Assembly: GCA_023664265.1 (NCBI GenBank)
Contig: JAMPFV010000033.1
Location: forward strand, 1 to 32,192
DNA length: 32,192 bases
From: Roseburia sp.
GTDB lineage: Bacteria; Bacillota; Clostridia; Lachnospirales; Lachnospiraceae
Direction of reading: 5' to 3'
A model generated the notes under the pieces. That model saw only the letters and a program-made list of their open reading frames with translations, ran no database searches and was not told the origin of the DNA. The stretch's first letter is position 1, and every line of letters begins with the position of its first letter. Both the position numbers and the translations under genes were made by a program. Positions 18,526-25,810 of the stretch are shown here, one piece after another.

Positions 18526-18831
18526 CTATGTACACCATTTCTCCTTATATTTTTCGATTCGTTTGTTTTTAGGAATAGGGTACTCCGCTGGCATGTCCGA
18601 TTTTAGGGCTTCTTGGCGTACCTCTAACGGTGTTTTACAGTGGTATCTGTCTTGCGGGCGTTCTCCACTATAAAAGTGTATATAAGCTTTGACAGCCTGT
18701 CTTAATGAAGATTCATCGGTTATTTCATACATCTGATACATTTCTGACTTGATTATCCCCCAAAAACCTTCTGTTGGTCCATTATCAATACAATGTCCAA
18801 CTCGTGACATATGACCGCAGATCCACAGCAC
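18526..18831 (-). pseudogene. IS3-family transposase OrfB, C-terminal remnant
   Basis: About 95 residues match the end of the IS3-type DDE integrase core. MSRVGHCIDNGPTEGFWGII contains the third catalytic residue (Glu in TEGFWG), and the segment YIHFYSGERPQDRYHCKTPL is diagnostic. The first two catalytic Asp residues and the whole N-terminus are absent. The apparent ATG at 18831 is an accident of truncation, since similarity begins only around 18811. The element is therefore dead. It marks the left boundary of the accessory stretch, and its base composition is lower in GC than the core genes. Confidence 0.88.
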
Positions 18832-18924
18832 GTTTGTAGTTTTTTATTTTGCGTTTAGAAAAAATGATTTTGTAACGAATTATAAATTAATGTGATATAA
18901 AGGGTAGAGGAGGTGAATTAAGAA

Positions 18925-19422
18925 ATGGATTACGCAGATATGGAAGTTGTTTATCAGAAGTATTCCAGATTAGTTTATGGATTTTTATATTCCCATACGC
19001 ATAATGCCGAATGGTCAGAGGAAATGACACAGGAAACTTTTTTGAAGGCAAGTATGTCTATTTCACGTTATGATGCTTCTTGTAAACTGTCCGTATGGCT
19101 CTGCCAGATTGCAAAGCATATATTATGGCAGGAATTAAGGAAAAAGAACCGTTTTAAAATGGTGGAACTGACCGATGATCTGCCAGATGTTTCAATACCG
19201 GAAGGGGAAACTTTTGTTATTCTGCAGGAAAATAAGATGGAGCTTTATCAGGCAATCCACCATCTGCCAGAACAGGAGAGAGAAGTTGTGTTGTATCGTA
19301 TAAGTGGAGAATTGTCTTTCCGCGAAATCGGGGAAATAATGGGCAAAAGTGAAAATTGGAGCAGGACTGTTTTTTTCCGTGCAAAACAAAAAATCAGAAA
19401 GGAAATTAGTCAGAATGAATGA
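18925..19422 (+). CDS. ECF-type RNA polymerase sigma factor
   Basis: This 165-residue sigma-70 family protein contains only regions 2 and 4. Region 2 covers about residues 5-75, with SEEMTQETFLKA and the promoter-melting part ISRYDASCKLSVWLCQIAKH. Region 4 covers about 108-160, with LPEQEREVVLYRISGELSFREIGEIMGKSENWSRTVFFRAKQKIRK as helix-turn-helix. It overlaps the next gene by 8 bp, which encodes a matching zinc anti-sigma factor. The ribosome-binding site is GAGGAGGTG. A TGTAACG motif (18871-18877) with TATAAA (18896-18901) lies upstream and could be an autoregulated or housekeeping promoter. The signal and regulon are unknown. Confidence 0.93.
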   Translation: MDYADMEVVYQKYSRLVYGFLYSHTHNAEWSEEMTQETFLKASMSISRYDASCKLSVWLCQIAKHILWQELRKKNRFKMVELTDDLPDVSIPEGETFVILQENKMELYQAIHHLPEQEREVVLYRISGELSFREIGEIMGKSENWSRTVFFRAKQKIRKEISQNE

Positions 19423-20371
19423 GAAATATAACTGTGATGTGATACGGGATCTTCTTCCCGGCTACATTGACAATCTGTTAAGTGACACAGGAAGTGAACT
19501 GGTGAAAAAGCATTTAGGGGAATGTGAGGAATGCCATAAAATTTATACGGAAATGGAGGAAGATATTGGAAAAGATGATTTATCTGCCCATGATACTATT
19601 GCCGTAGACGCATTAAAAAAGATACGAAAGCGCACAAACCGCCTGAAAATAATCATAGGAATGTTGATAGGTATTCTGTTTATGTTCCTGTTATCTGTTG
19701 CACTTAAAATTTATGTGATTGGAAAGCCGCTTGGAACAGGGTATATGTCCATATTAAACGTCATATATGATGAAGAAACAGGGCAGCTTACTGTGGATGG
19801 AAAAATAAATCTGTATTCCTTCCACGTTAGTAAAGTGGTGTGGGAAGAAGATGAGAATGATCCAAATATTGTGAATGTGATAGTTTATTATGCGGAAACA
19901 ATTCCTTTTGCAAAAGATAAGACCGATTTTTCTGTTGTAATTCCTAATATAAAAGGGAAAAAGGTTTACCTTGCCTGTCCGGAATATGACCGAATGGAAA
20001 TATATGACTGGCGGACATATCACTATGAGGAAGTAGAGAATTTGAAAAATGAAATATATGGTAAAATACCAGAACTTGACGAAAAAACGGACGCTTTAAA
20101 CTGTATGCAGGGGATAACAACAGTGGAAGGCATAGAGGGAATTAGTTTCAGTGTGGATTTTATATATGGGGAAAACGCAGCCTACCGGTTGTTTAATGGT
20201 ATGCTGACAACAGACGGAGAACTGGAACCAGCAGATTTTGAAATATGGATTTCTCTTAAAGAACCTCATAAAATTTTTATATACGACTATCAGACAGGTG
20301 AATATACTGATGATTTTTCTATTATATCCAATAGAAGGCCTGCAGAGGAGATGATTCATTTTCATTTCTGA
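19415..20371 (+). CDS. Membrane-bound zinc anti-sigma factor
   Basis: The 318-residue product has an N-terminal zinc anti-sigma domain in which Cys7, His33, Cys37 and Cys40 form the C-x25-H-x3-C-x2-C pattern (HLGECEECHKIY). One transmembrane helix (about 78-102, LKIIIGMLIGILFMFLLSVALKIYVIG) follows, then a roughly 215-residue external domain without a family I can name. It would hold the adjacent sigma factor at the membrane until an outside signal releases it. The start at 19415 overlaps the sigma stop and has GAAAGGAAA upstream; the frame is open to 19349. The external domain is rich in aromatic and acidic residues and has no recognisable protease site. Confidence 0.88.
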   Translation: MNEKYNCDVIRDLLPGYIDNLLSDTGSELVKKHLGECEECHKIYTEMEEDIGKDDLSAHDTIAVDALKKIRKRTNRLKIIIGMLIGILFMFLLSVALKIYVIGKPLGTGYMSILNVIYDEETGQLTVDGKINLYSFHVSKVVWEEDENDPNIVNVIVYYAETIPFAKDKTDFSVVIPNIKGKKVYLACPEYDRMEIYDWRTYHYEEVENLKNEIYGKIPELDEKTDALNCMQGITTVEGIEGISFSVDFIYGENAAYRLFNGMLTTDGELEPADFEIWISLKEPHKIFIYDYQTGEYTDDFSIISNRRPAEEMIHFHF

Positions 20372-20431
20372 CAGATAATTTTATTCTTACATTGACTAGA
20401 ACAGAAAATACAAAAAATTAATATTGTTTTA

Positions 20432-20473
20432 AAAGGTGGCTGTTTATCCTAACGGAAAATTAGCCACCTTTTT
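20432..20473 (+). terminator. Intrinsic terminator after the anti-sigma gene
   Basis: AAAGGTGGCT and AGCCACCTTT form a 10-bp stem with a 20-nt loop and a TTTTT end. It closes the sigma/anti-sigma operon. The gap up to 20609 shows nothing else convincing. Confidence 0.8.
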
Positions 20474-20609
20474 ATTTTCAAGAACCATAAACACAACAAA
20501 GAAAGAACGAGGTATTAATGATGATTGCAACAGGATTTGCTTTTTTTAAAATTTTGACGTATGCTTTTAACAGCATGAAAAGTTTGTTGGAAATAAAGGG
20601 AGGCTGTTC

Positions 20610-21272
20610 ATGGGTTTATTTGATGCTTTTAAGAATGAGAAAACGGAGCCGGAGGAAAACGTGATAAATGCATTCGGTTGGGATGCGATTACGCGGGAGT
20701 GTGAGCGGATTTATCTGGGGCAGGAGCCGTTTCATCATTATGCGACTCTGATAAAATGGTGTCTTGGAGGGAAGGATCCTCTGGACGGCATAAGCATTTA
20801 TGACGCTGGGGATTATTGGCATTTTGTGACCTTTGGCCTGTCGGAGCTGTACGAAAAGAAGTCGGACAACAAGGCTGTAAGCGGTTATGGAATGGAATTT
20901 ACTCTTAAATTAAAGAAGGATCGTTACGAGAATGAGACGGCGGAACTGGAATGTATTTGCGGAATTTTGCAGTCCATTGCGAGGATTACTTTTACAAGCG
21001 GAGAGCTTTTCAATGCTTATGAATATGTGTATACAGGGCAGACGCAGGGGATTGACGCGAAGACGCAATCCAATATAACGGGTTTTATCACGATACCTGA
21101 TAAAGAGCTGCGGACGATAGATACGCCGAATGGAAGAGTAGAGTTTGTGGAATTTATCGGGGTGACCAATGATGAGCTGCTGGCGGTTCACAACGGGAAG
21201 ATAGATGTAAAGGGTTTGTACGATGCGTTGGGCAGTGACGTGACGGATTATAACAGAAGCTCTGTCCGATAA
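20610..21272 (+). CDS. Suppressor-of-fused (SUFU) domain protein
   Basis: This 220-residue soluble protein has a bacterial SUFU domain. The recognisable core is DGISIYDAGDYWHFVTFGLSELYEK (about 59-83), followed by SGYGMEFTLKLKK and, near the end, FVEFIGVTNDELLAV. In bacteria this domain is found in proteins of unknown function and, by published comparative genomics, often as immunity proteins beside polymorphic toxins. No toxin gene is next to it here, and the short N-terminus (MGLFDAFKNEKTEPEENV) is not a signal peptide. AGGGAGGC precedes the ATG. It is a stand-alone gene between two terminator- or promoter-bounded units. Confidence 0.82.
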   Translation: MGLFDAFKNEKTEPEENVINAFGWDAITRECERIYLGQEPFHHYATLIKWCLGGKDPLDGISIYDAGDYWHFVTFGLSELYEKKSDNKAVSGYGMEFTLKLKKDRYENETAELECICGILQSIARITFTSGELFNAYEYVYTGQTQGIDAKTQSNITGFITIPDKELRTIDTPNGRVEFVEFIGVTNDELLAVHNGKIDVKGLYDALGSDVTDYNRSSVR

Positions 21273-21283
21273 TTTGAGAAAAT

Positions 21284-21312
21284 TTGATGTAATACTACAA
21301 AAATGGTAAAAT
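21284..21312 (+). promoter_or_regulatory. Promoter upstream of the two-component system
   Basis: TTGATG (21284-21289) and TAAAAT (21307-21312) are separated by 17 bp, about 95 bp before the kinase ATG. The -10 matches 5/6 and the -35 matches 4/6. Confidence 0.5.
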
Positions 21313-21407
21313 AATACTATCCAAATGCTTCCTGATATGATAGAATAGCTTTATTGTGTCAAAAATGCGAGAATTTTAATGTTGCAAAAGGGTGAAATGG
21401 AGGCTTT

Positions 21408-22088
21408 ATGGAGGAAAAAAGGGAGATTCTTTATTTACAGGAGACAGAGCGGAGACGGATTTCCGAGGAGCTTCACGATACGACGGTTCAGGAGCTTGTT
21501 TATTTGTCACAGCAGTTGGAGCTTGCTTCTCTGTATATGGAGGAGGATCCCGTTCAGGCAAGGCTTGAGGTCTTATCCTCCAGAAGGTATGTAAAACATA
21601 TTATCGGAGGTATCCGCGATATCATCTATGACCTTCGTCCGAAAAGCTTTGATGATATCGGGTGGGAGGCATCCATTACACGTCTTTATGATTCTTTGGT
21701 TTACAATAATGATATTCAGGTCTGCTTCGACGTGGAAAATCCCAAAAATGACGATAGTGTCACATTGATTTCTCTTTACAGGATTATCTGTGAGGCGTGT
21801 CGAAATGTTTTAAAGCATGCTCAGGCGGAAAATATGTGGGTTTCAATGAAGACGAAGGACGGCTGTATCCGATTGCGGATTCGGGATGATGGAATTGGTT
21901 TTCAAGGGAGGGAGATAGAGAAGCATTTTGGCTTGCAGTTTATTCGGGAGAGAGTTTTGCTTTTGTCGGGACAAATGCGTATTGAGACAGGATGCCGCGG
22001 TACAGAGCTTTTGATTGATATTCCTGTTTCCGATACAGCCGGAATTGGGTATGGCGTTGATTCCGGTGAGATTGCGATTGAAAAATAA
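21408..22088 (+). CDS. Sensorless NarL-type histidine kinase
   Basis: This 226-residue protein consists only of a HisKA_3 dimerisation domain and an HATPase. The phosphoacceptor is His23 in ERRRISEELHDTTVQEL. The ATP-binding N-box is IICEACRNVLKHAQ and the G1 box is RIRDDGIGF, with a late GTELLIDIPV strand. No transmembrane helix, PAS, GAF or other input domain precedes it. It must sense in the cytoplasm or depend on another protein, or it is the trimmed end of a longer kinase. A GGAGG motif lies just before the ATG. The cognate regulator starts 35 bp downstream. Confidence 0.9.
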   Translation: MEEKREILYLQETERRRISEELHDTTVQELVYLSQQLELASLYMEEDPVQARLEVLSSRRYVKHIIGGIRDIIYDLRPKSFDDIGWEASITRLYDSLVYNNDIQVCFDVENPKNDDSVTLISLYRIICEACRNVLKHAQAENMWVSMKTKDGCIRLRIRDDGIGFQGREIEKHFGLQFIRERVLLLSGQMRIETGCRGTELLIDIPVSDTAGIGYGVDSGEIAIEK

Positions 22089-22123
22089 ATTTCACATGTT
22101 ATGGAAGGAGCATGGTGATTGGT

Positions 22124-22765
22124 ATGATTAAGGTGATGATAGCGGACGATCATAAGATGGTTCGGGAGGGCCTGAAAAAGCTGATCGAGTTGGCCGGCGA
22201 TATACGGGTGACAGCAGAGTGCGGGGATGGAGCCGCTTGTATTGAACAGCTTTCCCTTGAGCATCCAGATGTTGTCCTCTTGGACATCAATATGCCGGAT
22301 ATGAATGGAATGGAGGTGCTTGCGTCAATGTATGGCCGGCAGCTTCGACCACGGATTCTGATGTTGACGGTTCACAATGATATCGCGTATCTGATGAAAG
22401 CGATTGATATGGGTGTGGATGGATATATTCTGAAGGATTCGGATTCCCGAGAGCTGATTCGCGCGATTCGCTGTGTGTACGAGGGAGAGCGTTTTATACA
22501 GCCGAGCCTGATACCGCTCTTAAATTCAAAGCTGATAGCGCGCGACTTGGATAGGGAAAAGATTGACAGTCTTTCAAACAGGGAGATAGAGGTGTTGATG
22601 CTGGTTGCCGAGGGACTTTTCAATAAGGAGATTGCGGATAAGCTCTACATCAGTGAGCGGACGGTAAAAAATCATATGTCGAATATTTTCAGAAAGATTG
22701 ACTGTACGGACAGGACGCAGGCGGCGGTTTTTTGTATTCGCAACGGGTTGGTGGATGTACATTAA
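22124..22765 (+). CDS. LuxR/NarL-family response regulator
   Basis: This 213-residue regulator has a receiver domain with acidic pair Asp8/Asp9 (IADDH), phosphoacceptor Asp54 (VVLLDINMPD), Thr82 and Lys104 (LKDS). The C-terminal LuxR helix-turn-helix reads LSNREIEVLMLVAEGLFNKEIADKLYISERTVKNHMSNIF. It is paired with the kinase just upstream. The start at MIKVMIADDH fits the family. An ATG at 22112 lies 1 bp from the AAGGAG ribosome-binding site and a GTG at 22115 lies 4 bp from it, so a start a few residues earlier cannot be excluded. Its target genes are unknown; the neighbouring GNAT or membrane-protein genes are candidates. Confidence 0.93.
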   Translation: MIKVMIADDHKMVREGLKKLIELAGDIRVTAECGDGAACIEQLSLEHPDVVLLDINMPDMNGMEVLASMYGRQLRPRILMLTVHNDIAYLMKAIDMGVDGYILKDSDSRELIRAIRCVYEGERFIQPSLIPLLNSKLIARDLDREKIDSLSNREIEVLMLVAEGLFNKEIADKLYISERTVKNHMSNIFRKIDCTDRTQAAVFCIRNGLVDVH

Positions 22766-22787
22766 ATGTGTGGATGTCGGAGGGGAA

Positions 22788-22856
22788 ATGGCGCCAAAAA
22801 ATGTTGTTCGTTATTTTCTGATGAAGGACTGCAGATGGGAATTTGGTGAGGTATAG
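22788..22856 (+). CDS. Possible 22-residue small protein
   Basis: A short frame, MAPKNVVRYFLMKDCRWEFG and two more residues, follows GGAGGGGAA and ends 3 bp before the GNAT ATG. It could be a leader coupling translation of the acetyltransferase, but the length is too short to judge coding potential and chance is a fair explanation. Confidence 0.18.
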   Translation: MAPKNVVRYFLMKDCRWEFGEV

Positions 22857-22859
22857 GGA

Positions 22860-23282
22860 ATGATTGAAATCAGATATGTACAAGCGGAAGACAAAGAATT
22901 TTGGTATTGTCTTGATAAACATTTGCCGGAACAGGAATTTAAAAATAAAGTGAATAACAGAAGAGGCTATGTTTTGTCGGATAACAATGAGCGAATCGGA
23001 TTGCTCAGATACAATCTTTTTTGGGATCATATACCATTTTGTACAATGCTGTTTGTCCGTTTCAATTATCATCGAAAGGGTTATGGAAAAAAGCTTATGG
23101 AATATTGGGAACACGATATGAAATCACAGGGATACGGTATGCTTTTGACGTCCACGCAGGTCGATGAGGAAGCGCAGCATTTTTACAGAAAATTGGGATA
23201 TAAGGATTGCGGTGGTCTTGTGATAAGTATTCCCGGATATGAGCAGCCAATGGAGCTGTTTTTATCTAAGGAAGTGCGATGA
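22860..23282 (+). CDS. GNAT-family N-acetyltransferase
   Basis: This 140-residue acetyl-CoA-dependent acetyltransferase has the acetyl-CoA pyrophosphate-binding motif A, FNYHRKGYGKKLMEYWEHDM (R/Q-x-x-G-x-G type), at about residues 63-82. It is followed by LLTSTQVDEEAQHFYRKLGYKDCGG, which is motif B with the conserved Tyr region. The N-terminus IEIRYVQAEDKEFWYCLDKH is the typical first strand and helix. The substrate cannot be inferred. It lies 94 bp after the response regulator in the same direction and may belong to that operon. A 9-bp inverted repeat (CTAAGGAAG/CTTCCTTAG, 23266-23299) overlaps its stop. Confidence 0.92.
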   Translation: MIEIRYVQAEDKEFWYCLDKHLPEQEFKNKVNNRRGYVLSDNNERIGLLRYNLFWDHIPFCTMLFVRFNYHRKGYGKKLMEYWEHDMKSQGYGMLLTSTQVDEEAQHFYRKLGYKDCGGLVISIPGYEQPMELFLSKEVR

Positions 23283-23467
23283 AATCACTGCTTCCTTAGA
23301 GCTTTCGGCGGATTCATATATTTGTTGTACATGGTATTGAAATCATTATAAATTTGAAACCGTTAAAATCTTAGGCCGTTCAGAAAAATAATTTGTGTTT
23401 GTTTTAAGTTATTATACAATATATAGTGGTATATGGCTTTACTGCTTTTGAAGGAAAGAACTTTGAT

Positions 23468-23554
23468 ATGCTGTCCAACCCGCAGGATCAAACACCGGCA
23501 CACAGCATAGGAGTAATTTTATCAGGAATAAGAGAGAGATTAGAGGAAAAATAA
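23468..23554 (+). pseudogene. Short protein-like frame, probable gene relic
   Basis: The frame ends exactly at the start codon of the next gene and reads MLSNPQDQTPAHSIGVILSG then IRERLEEK. Its composition and the open stretch upstream to about 23409 (containing YGFTAFEGKNFD) look like the C-terminal end of a longer protein rather than random sequence. I cannot identify the family. The alternatives are a 28-residue leader peptide translationally coupled to the membrane protein, or chance. The remaining 23283-23467 gap holds nothing else I can support. Confidence 0.25.
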
Positions 23555-24571
23555 ATGAAAAGAATTGTTAAAATAATTTTGTGGTTTCTATTTGCTTGTA
23601 TGTGTGTCGGAGCATTAGGGGCGGGATTTATGGATGTAAATGCTATTGCCACCGAAAAAGACATTATGCTATATCATATTGGCGGTAGCATGATATTTAT
23701 GATTGTTGCAATAGGCCTTTTAATTGAATTAAATATCTTTCATGTACGAGAACATTTTCCTTTGGTTAGAGAGAAAAGTATTGGAAAGCATATCATTTTT
23801 TGGACTATTCTTTGCTTTGTATCTTGTATGCCATTTATAATATGTTATGGATTAACAAGTACGGATTTTAAAAATTCAATGATGCAGTATGCGGAAGAAC
23901 AAAAAGGAAACCAAGAGACTGATTTTGAGGAAGAGATAGTGATTGCAAATAATGCTGAAAAAAGTTATGGGGAAGACAATGCCGTGCAAGAATTTGGCAG
24001 TGATGAAAAGCAATCAGCAGATGCAGAAACTGGGGAAAACACAAAGACGATTGAGGAATATGAGGAGATTGGATCAGAAGAAATTGAAGGGTATGACTAT
24101 GATGGAGCGATTTTTTACTTTGAAGATGCAGTTTATGTTGTCAATGGTGTTGAAATCATATTCAATTCCATAACATTTGATAAAGTGATTTGCCCAAACG
24201 GATATACCTTGACCTTCGATTATTCTGTGGAAAATACCAATCATACGGATGTAACATTGAAATTTGATTCTCAGGCAGGAGAGTTTAGGTGGAATGGAGG
24301 TTATACAAGACTGGTTCTATCAATAAATAATTATGGTTCTGATAAGTATGCCGCTGATATGACTATGGGTGCAAACCAAAAAATGGAAAATATGTTAGTT
24401 CTTTTCGATGCGAGCAGTAATGCAGACGAAAAGGTTATTAACGGGTTAAAGTATCCCAAAATCGAACTCGGAGATATTTATATGGATGAGCAGATAGAAT
24501 GCGATGTTGTATTTAATGTGTGGGTAGATGATTATCACGAATCATTTACGGCAACGTTTACATTTAACTGA
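23555..24571 (+). CDS. Unknown three-TM membrane protein with extracellular beta domain
   Basis: This 338-residue protein has three hydrophobic segments, at about residues 5-25 (IILWFLFACMCVGALGAGF), 43-62 (SMIFMIVAIGLLIELNIFH) and 76-97 (IIFWTILCFVSCMPFIICYGL). A long Glu-rich, low-complexity linker (about 105-165) follows, then a C-terminal beta-rich domain (about 175-338) with NGVEIIFNSITFDK and TLTFDYSVENTNHTDVTLKF. The last part resembles, in style only, the immunoglobulin-like DUF4352/DUF5067 type of exported domains. No function can be assigned. AGAGG precedes the ATG. GC content is low relative to the core genes, consistent with an accessory gene. Confidence 0.75.
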   Translation: MKRIVKIILWFLFACMCVGALGAGFMDVNAIATEKDIMLYHIGGSMIFMIVAIGLLIELNIFHVREHFPLVREKSIGKHIIFWTILCFVSCMPFIICYGLTSTDFKNSMMQYAEEQKGNQETDFEEEIVIANNAEKSYGEDNAVQEFGSDEKQSADAETGENTKTIEEYEEIGSEEIEGYDYDGAIFYFEDAVYVVNGVEIIFNSITFDKVICPNGYTLTFDYSVENTNHTDVTLKFDSQAGEFRWNGGYTRLVLSINNYGSDKYAADMTMGANQKMENMLVLFDASSNADEKVINGLKYPKIELGDIYMDEQIECDVVFNVWVDDYHESFTATFTFN

Positions 24572-24650
24572 TTTTTACCAATATCAAGAAATATTGTGAG
24601 AATAAATTCAGCCGGTTTTAAAAAATATATTTAAAATGGTGATTGAAAAA

Positions 24651-24666
24651 TGTTTCACGTGAAACA
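24651..24666. promoter_or_regulatory. parS centromere site 1
   Basis: TGTTTCACGTGAAACA is a perfect match to the 16-bp parS consensus bound by ParB/Spo0J; with flanks the palindrome spans 24 bp (24647-24670). It lies 1.9 kb upstream of parB. ParB clamps load here and, with ParA and SMC, organise and segregate the origin region. Confidence 0.97.
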
Positions 24667-24754
24667 TTTTATATGGGTATGGACGAACATGGGAACATAT
24701 GTTGAGCCATTAAAACAGCAACATTATTAAAATAGCGCAGAAATGAGGTGAAAG

Positions 24755-25205
24755 ATGATCGAATACAGAAGGCTTACGACAGAGAATTTAGCGATATTTA
24801 TGGATTTGCGGATAAACCGGCTGCAGGAGGAAGGCGCGAATGCGGACTGTGATTTGCGTCCGTATCCGGGAGACTATTATCGAAAGCATAAGGCAGATGG
24901 AAGCTTTGGCTCATAGGTCGCAGTCGATAATGACAGAATCATCGTCACCTCTGGAATATCATTTGTGGAGAAGCTTCTATATTATGGATTCCGTCGGGAA
25001 AGATAGGATTGTTGTCAAGTATGTATACGGATAAACAGTATCGCAGAATGGGAATTGCAAAAAATCTTTTGGCTAAGGTTGTTCAAGAGGCAAAGGAATA
25101 TGGATGCGGCGCGGTACAAATAACTGCTTCCGATAGGGTGTATTGCTTTATACGGATTTTGGATTTAAGAAGAATAATAATTTTATGTATTACACTATAT
25201 TGTGA
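24755..25205 (+). pseudogene. GNAT acetyltransferase pseudogene (several frameshifts)
   Basis: A start with ribosome-binding site (GAGGTGAAAG) opens MIEYRRLTTENLAIFMDLRI and runs to a stop at 24914-24916. Similarity continues in other frames: VAVDNDRIIVTSGISFVEK, then SSMYTDKQYRRMGIAKNLLA with the acetyl-CoA motif RRMGIA, then VLLYTDFGFKKNNNFMYYTI with the stop at 25203-25205. At least three frame changes break the gene, so no full enzyme can be made. It is a different GNAT from the intact one at 22860. It is bracketed by the two parS sites. Confidence 0.88.
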
Positions 25206-25248
25206 TATGAGATTTGAAAATGGAATTGTAATTTATATCTATCAGGAA

Positions 25249-25264
25249 TGTTTCACGTGAAACA
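25249..25264. promoter_or_regulatory. parS centromere site 2
   Basis: This is a second perfect TGTTTCACGTGAAACA, 598 bp from the first and about 560 bp upstream of parA. Two clustered sites near the origin are common in Firmicutes and allow dense ParB loading. Confidence 0.97.
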
Positions 25265-25466
25265 TTTGCAATAAGCAAAAGTCGTATTCAAAAATTATAT
25301 CAATAGTGTCTGCCTCTGCCATTAAATACTATATTTTGTGGTTCTGTCGAACACTGTCCTGATTGTCAAAAAAAATTCTTTTTTCGATATATTGTCCTCA
25401 ATTTTATCGCACCACAATATCTGTCTATACTTATTTTATATCATGCAATATATTGATATTATATTA

Positions 25467-25521
25467 ATTCCCGTGAGCAATGAGGCAAGCGGCCATGCCT
25501 GCATGGAGAGTTGGCGAATGC
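25467..25521 (+). repeat. Dispersed intergenic repeat, copy B
   Basis: The segment starts ATTCCCGTGAGCAATGAG and ends TTGGCGAATGC, matching both ends of copy A (17427-17497), with a shorter middle containing GCCATGCCTGCATGG. The surrounding 25267-25466 gap is AT-rich and shows only an imperfect inverted repeat (TTTTGTGG/CCACAATA) with no gene I can support. Confidence 0.7.
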
Positions 25522-25553
25522 ACAAGGATTTATAAGGGAAATCCGATGCAAGT

Positions 25554-25574
25554 AACACTTTCATCAGTGTTTTT
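25554..25574 (+). terminator. Small terminator-like hairpin upstream of parA
   Basis: AACACT and AGTGTT pair with a 6-nt loop and are followed by TTT (five T residues in a row). Two further hairpins follow in the parA leader: TTGCCTG/CAGGCAA (25585-25617) and GCAGGG/CCCTGC (25630-25652). They isolate parAB from upstream transcription. Confidence 0.5.
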
Positions 25575-25716
25575 CTAATTATTATTGCCTGTGGTGTTTC
25601 TTGGTTTCCGCAGGCAAAAGCCTCCGCGCGCAGGGTGTATCCTCATCCCTGCATAGCCAAATTGTTACCGGAAAATTTCAAAAATCTAAAAAAATATAGC
25701 ATATGATTAATAATAG

Positions 25717-25725
25717 TGGTATAAT
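25717..25725 (+). promoter_or_regulatory. Extended -10 promoter of the parAB operon
   Basis: TGGTATAAT is a perfect TATAAT with a TGN extension, about 85 bp upstream of the parA ATG. The -35 position 17 bp upstream reads TAGCAT, a poor match, which is usual for extended -10 promoters. Confidence 0.6.
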
Positions 25726-25810
25726 ATTTTCAATTATTGAAGTTCCAGTATTTTCTATGCAAAAGATTTTTATTTCTATTGAGCCGTCGAAGGCGGCGGG
25801 GAGGATTAAA

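Noticed and set aside
20518..20673. A short plus-strand frame starting ATGATGATTGCAACAGG
   Set aside because: It overlaps the start of the SUFU gene in another frame and has no ribosome-binding site or family resemblance.
23266..23299. A 9-bp inverted repeat at the GNAT stop considered as a terminator
   Set aside because: There is no T-tract after the stem, so termination is not supported; it is only mentioned with the gene.
25338..25535. A 65-residue plus-strand frame in the AT-rich gap before parA
   Set aside because: It runs into the dispersed repeat, is dominated by Ile/Leu/Ser from AT-rich sequence and lacks a ribosome-binding site.
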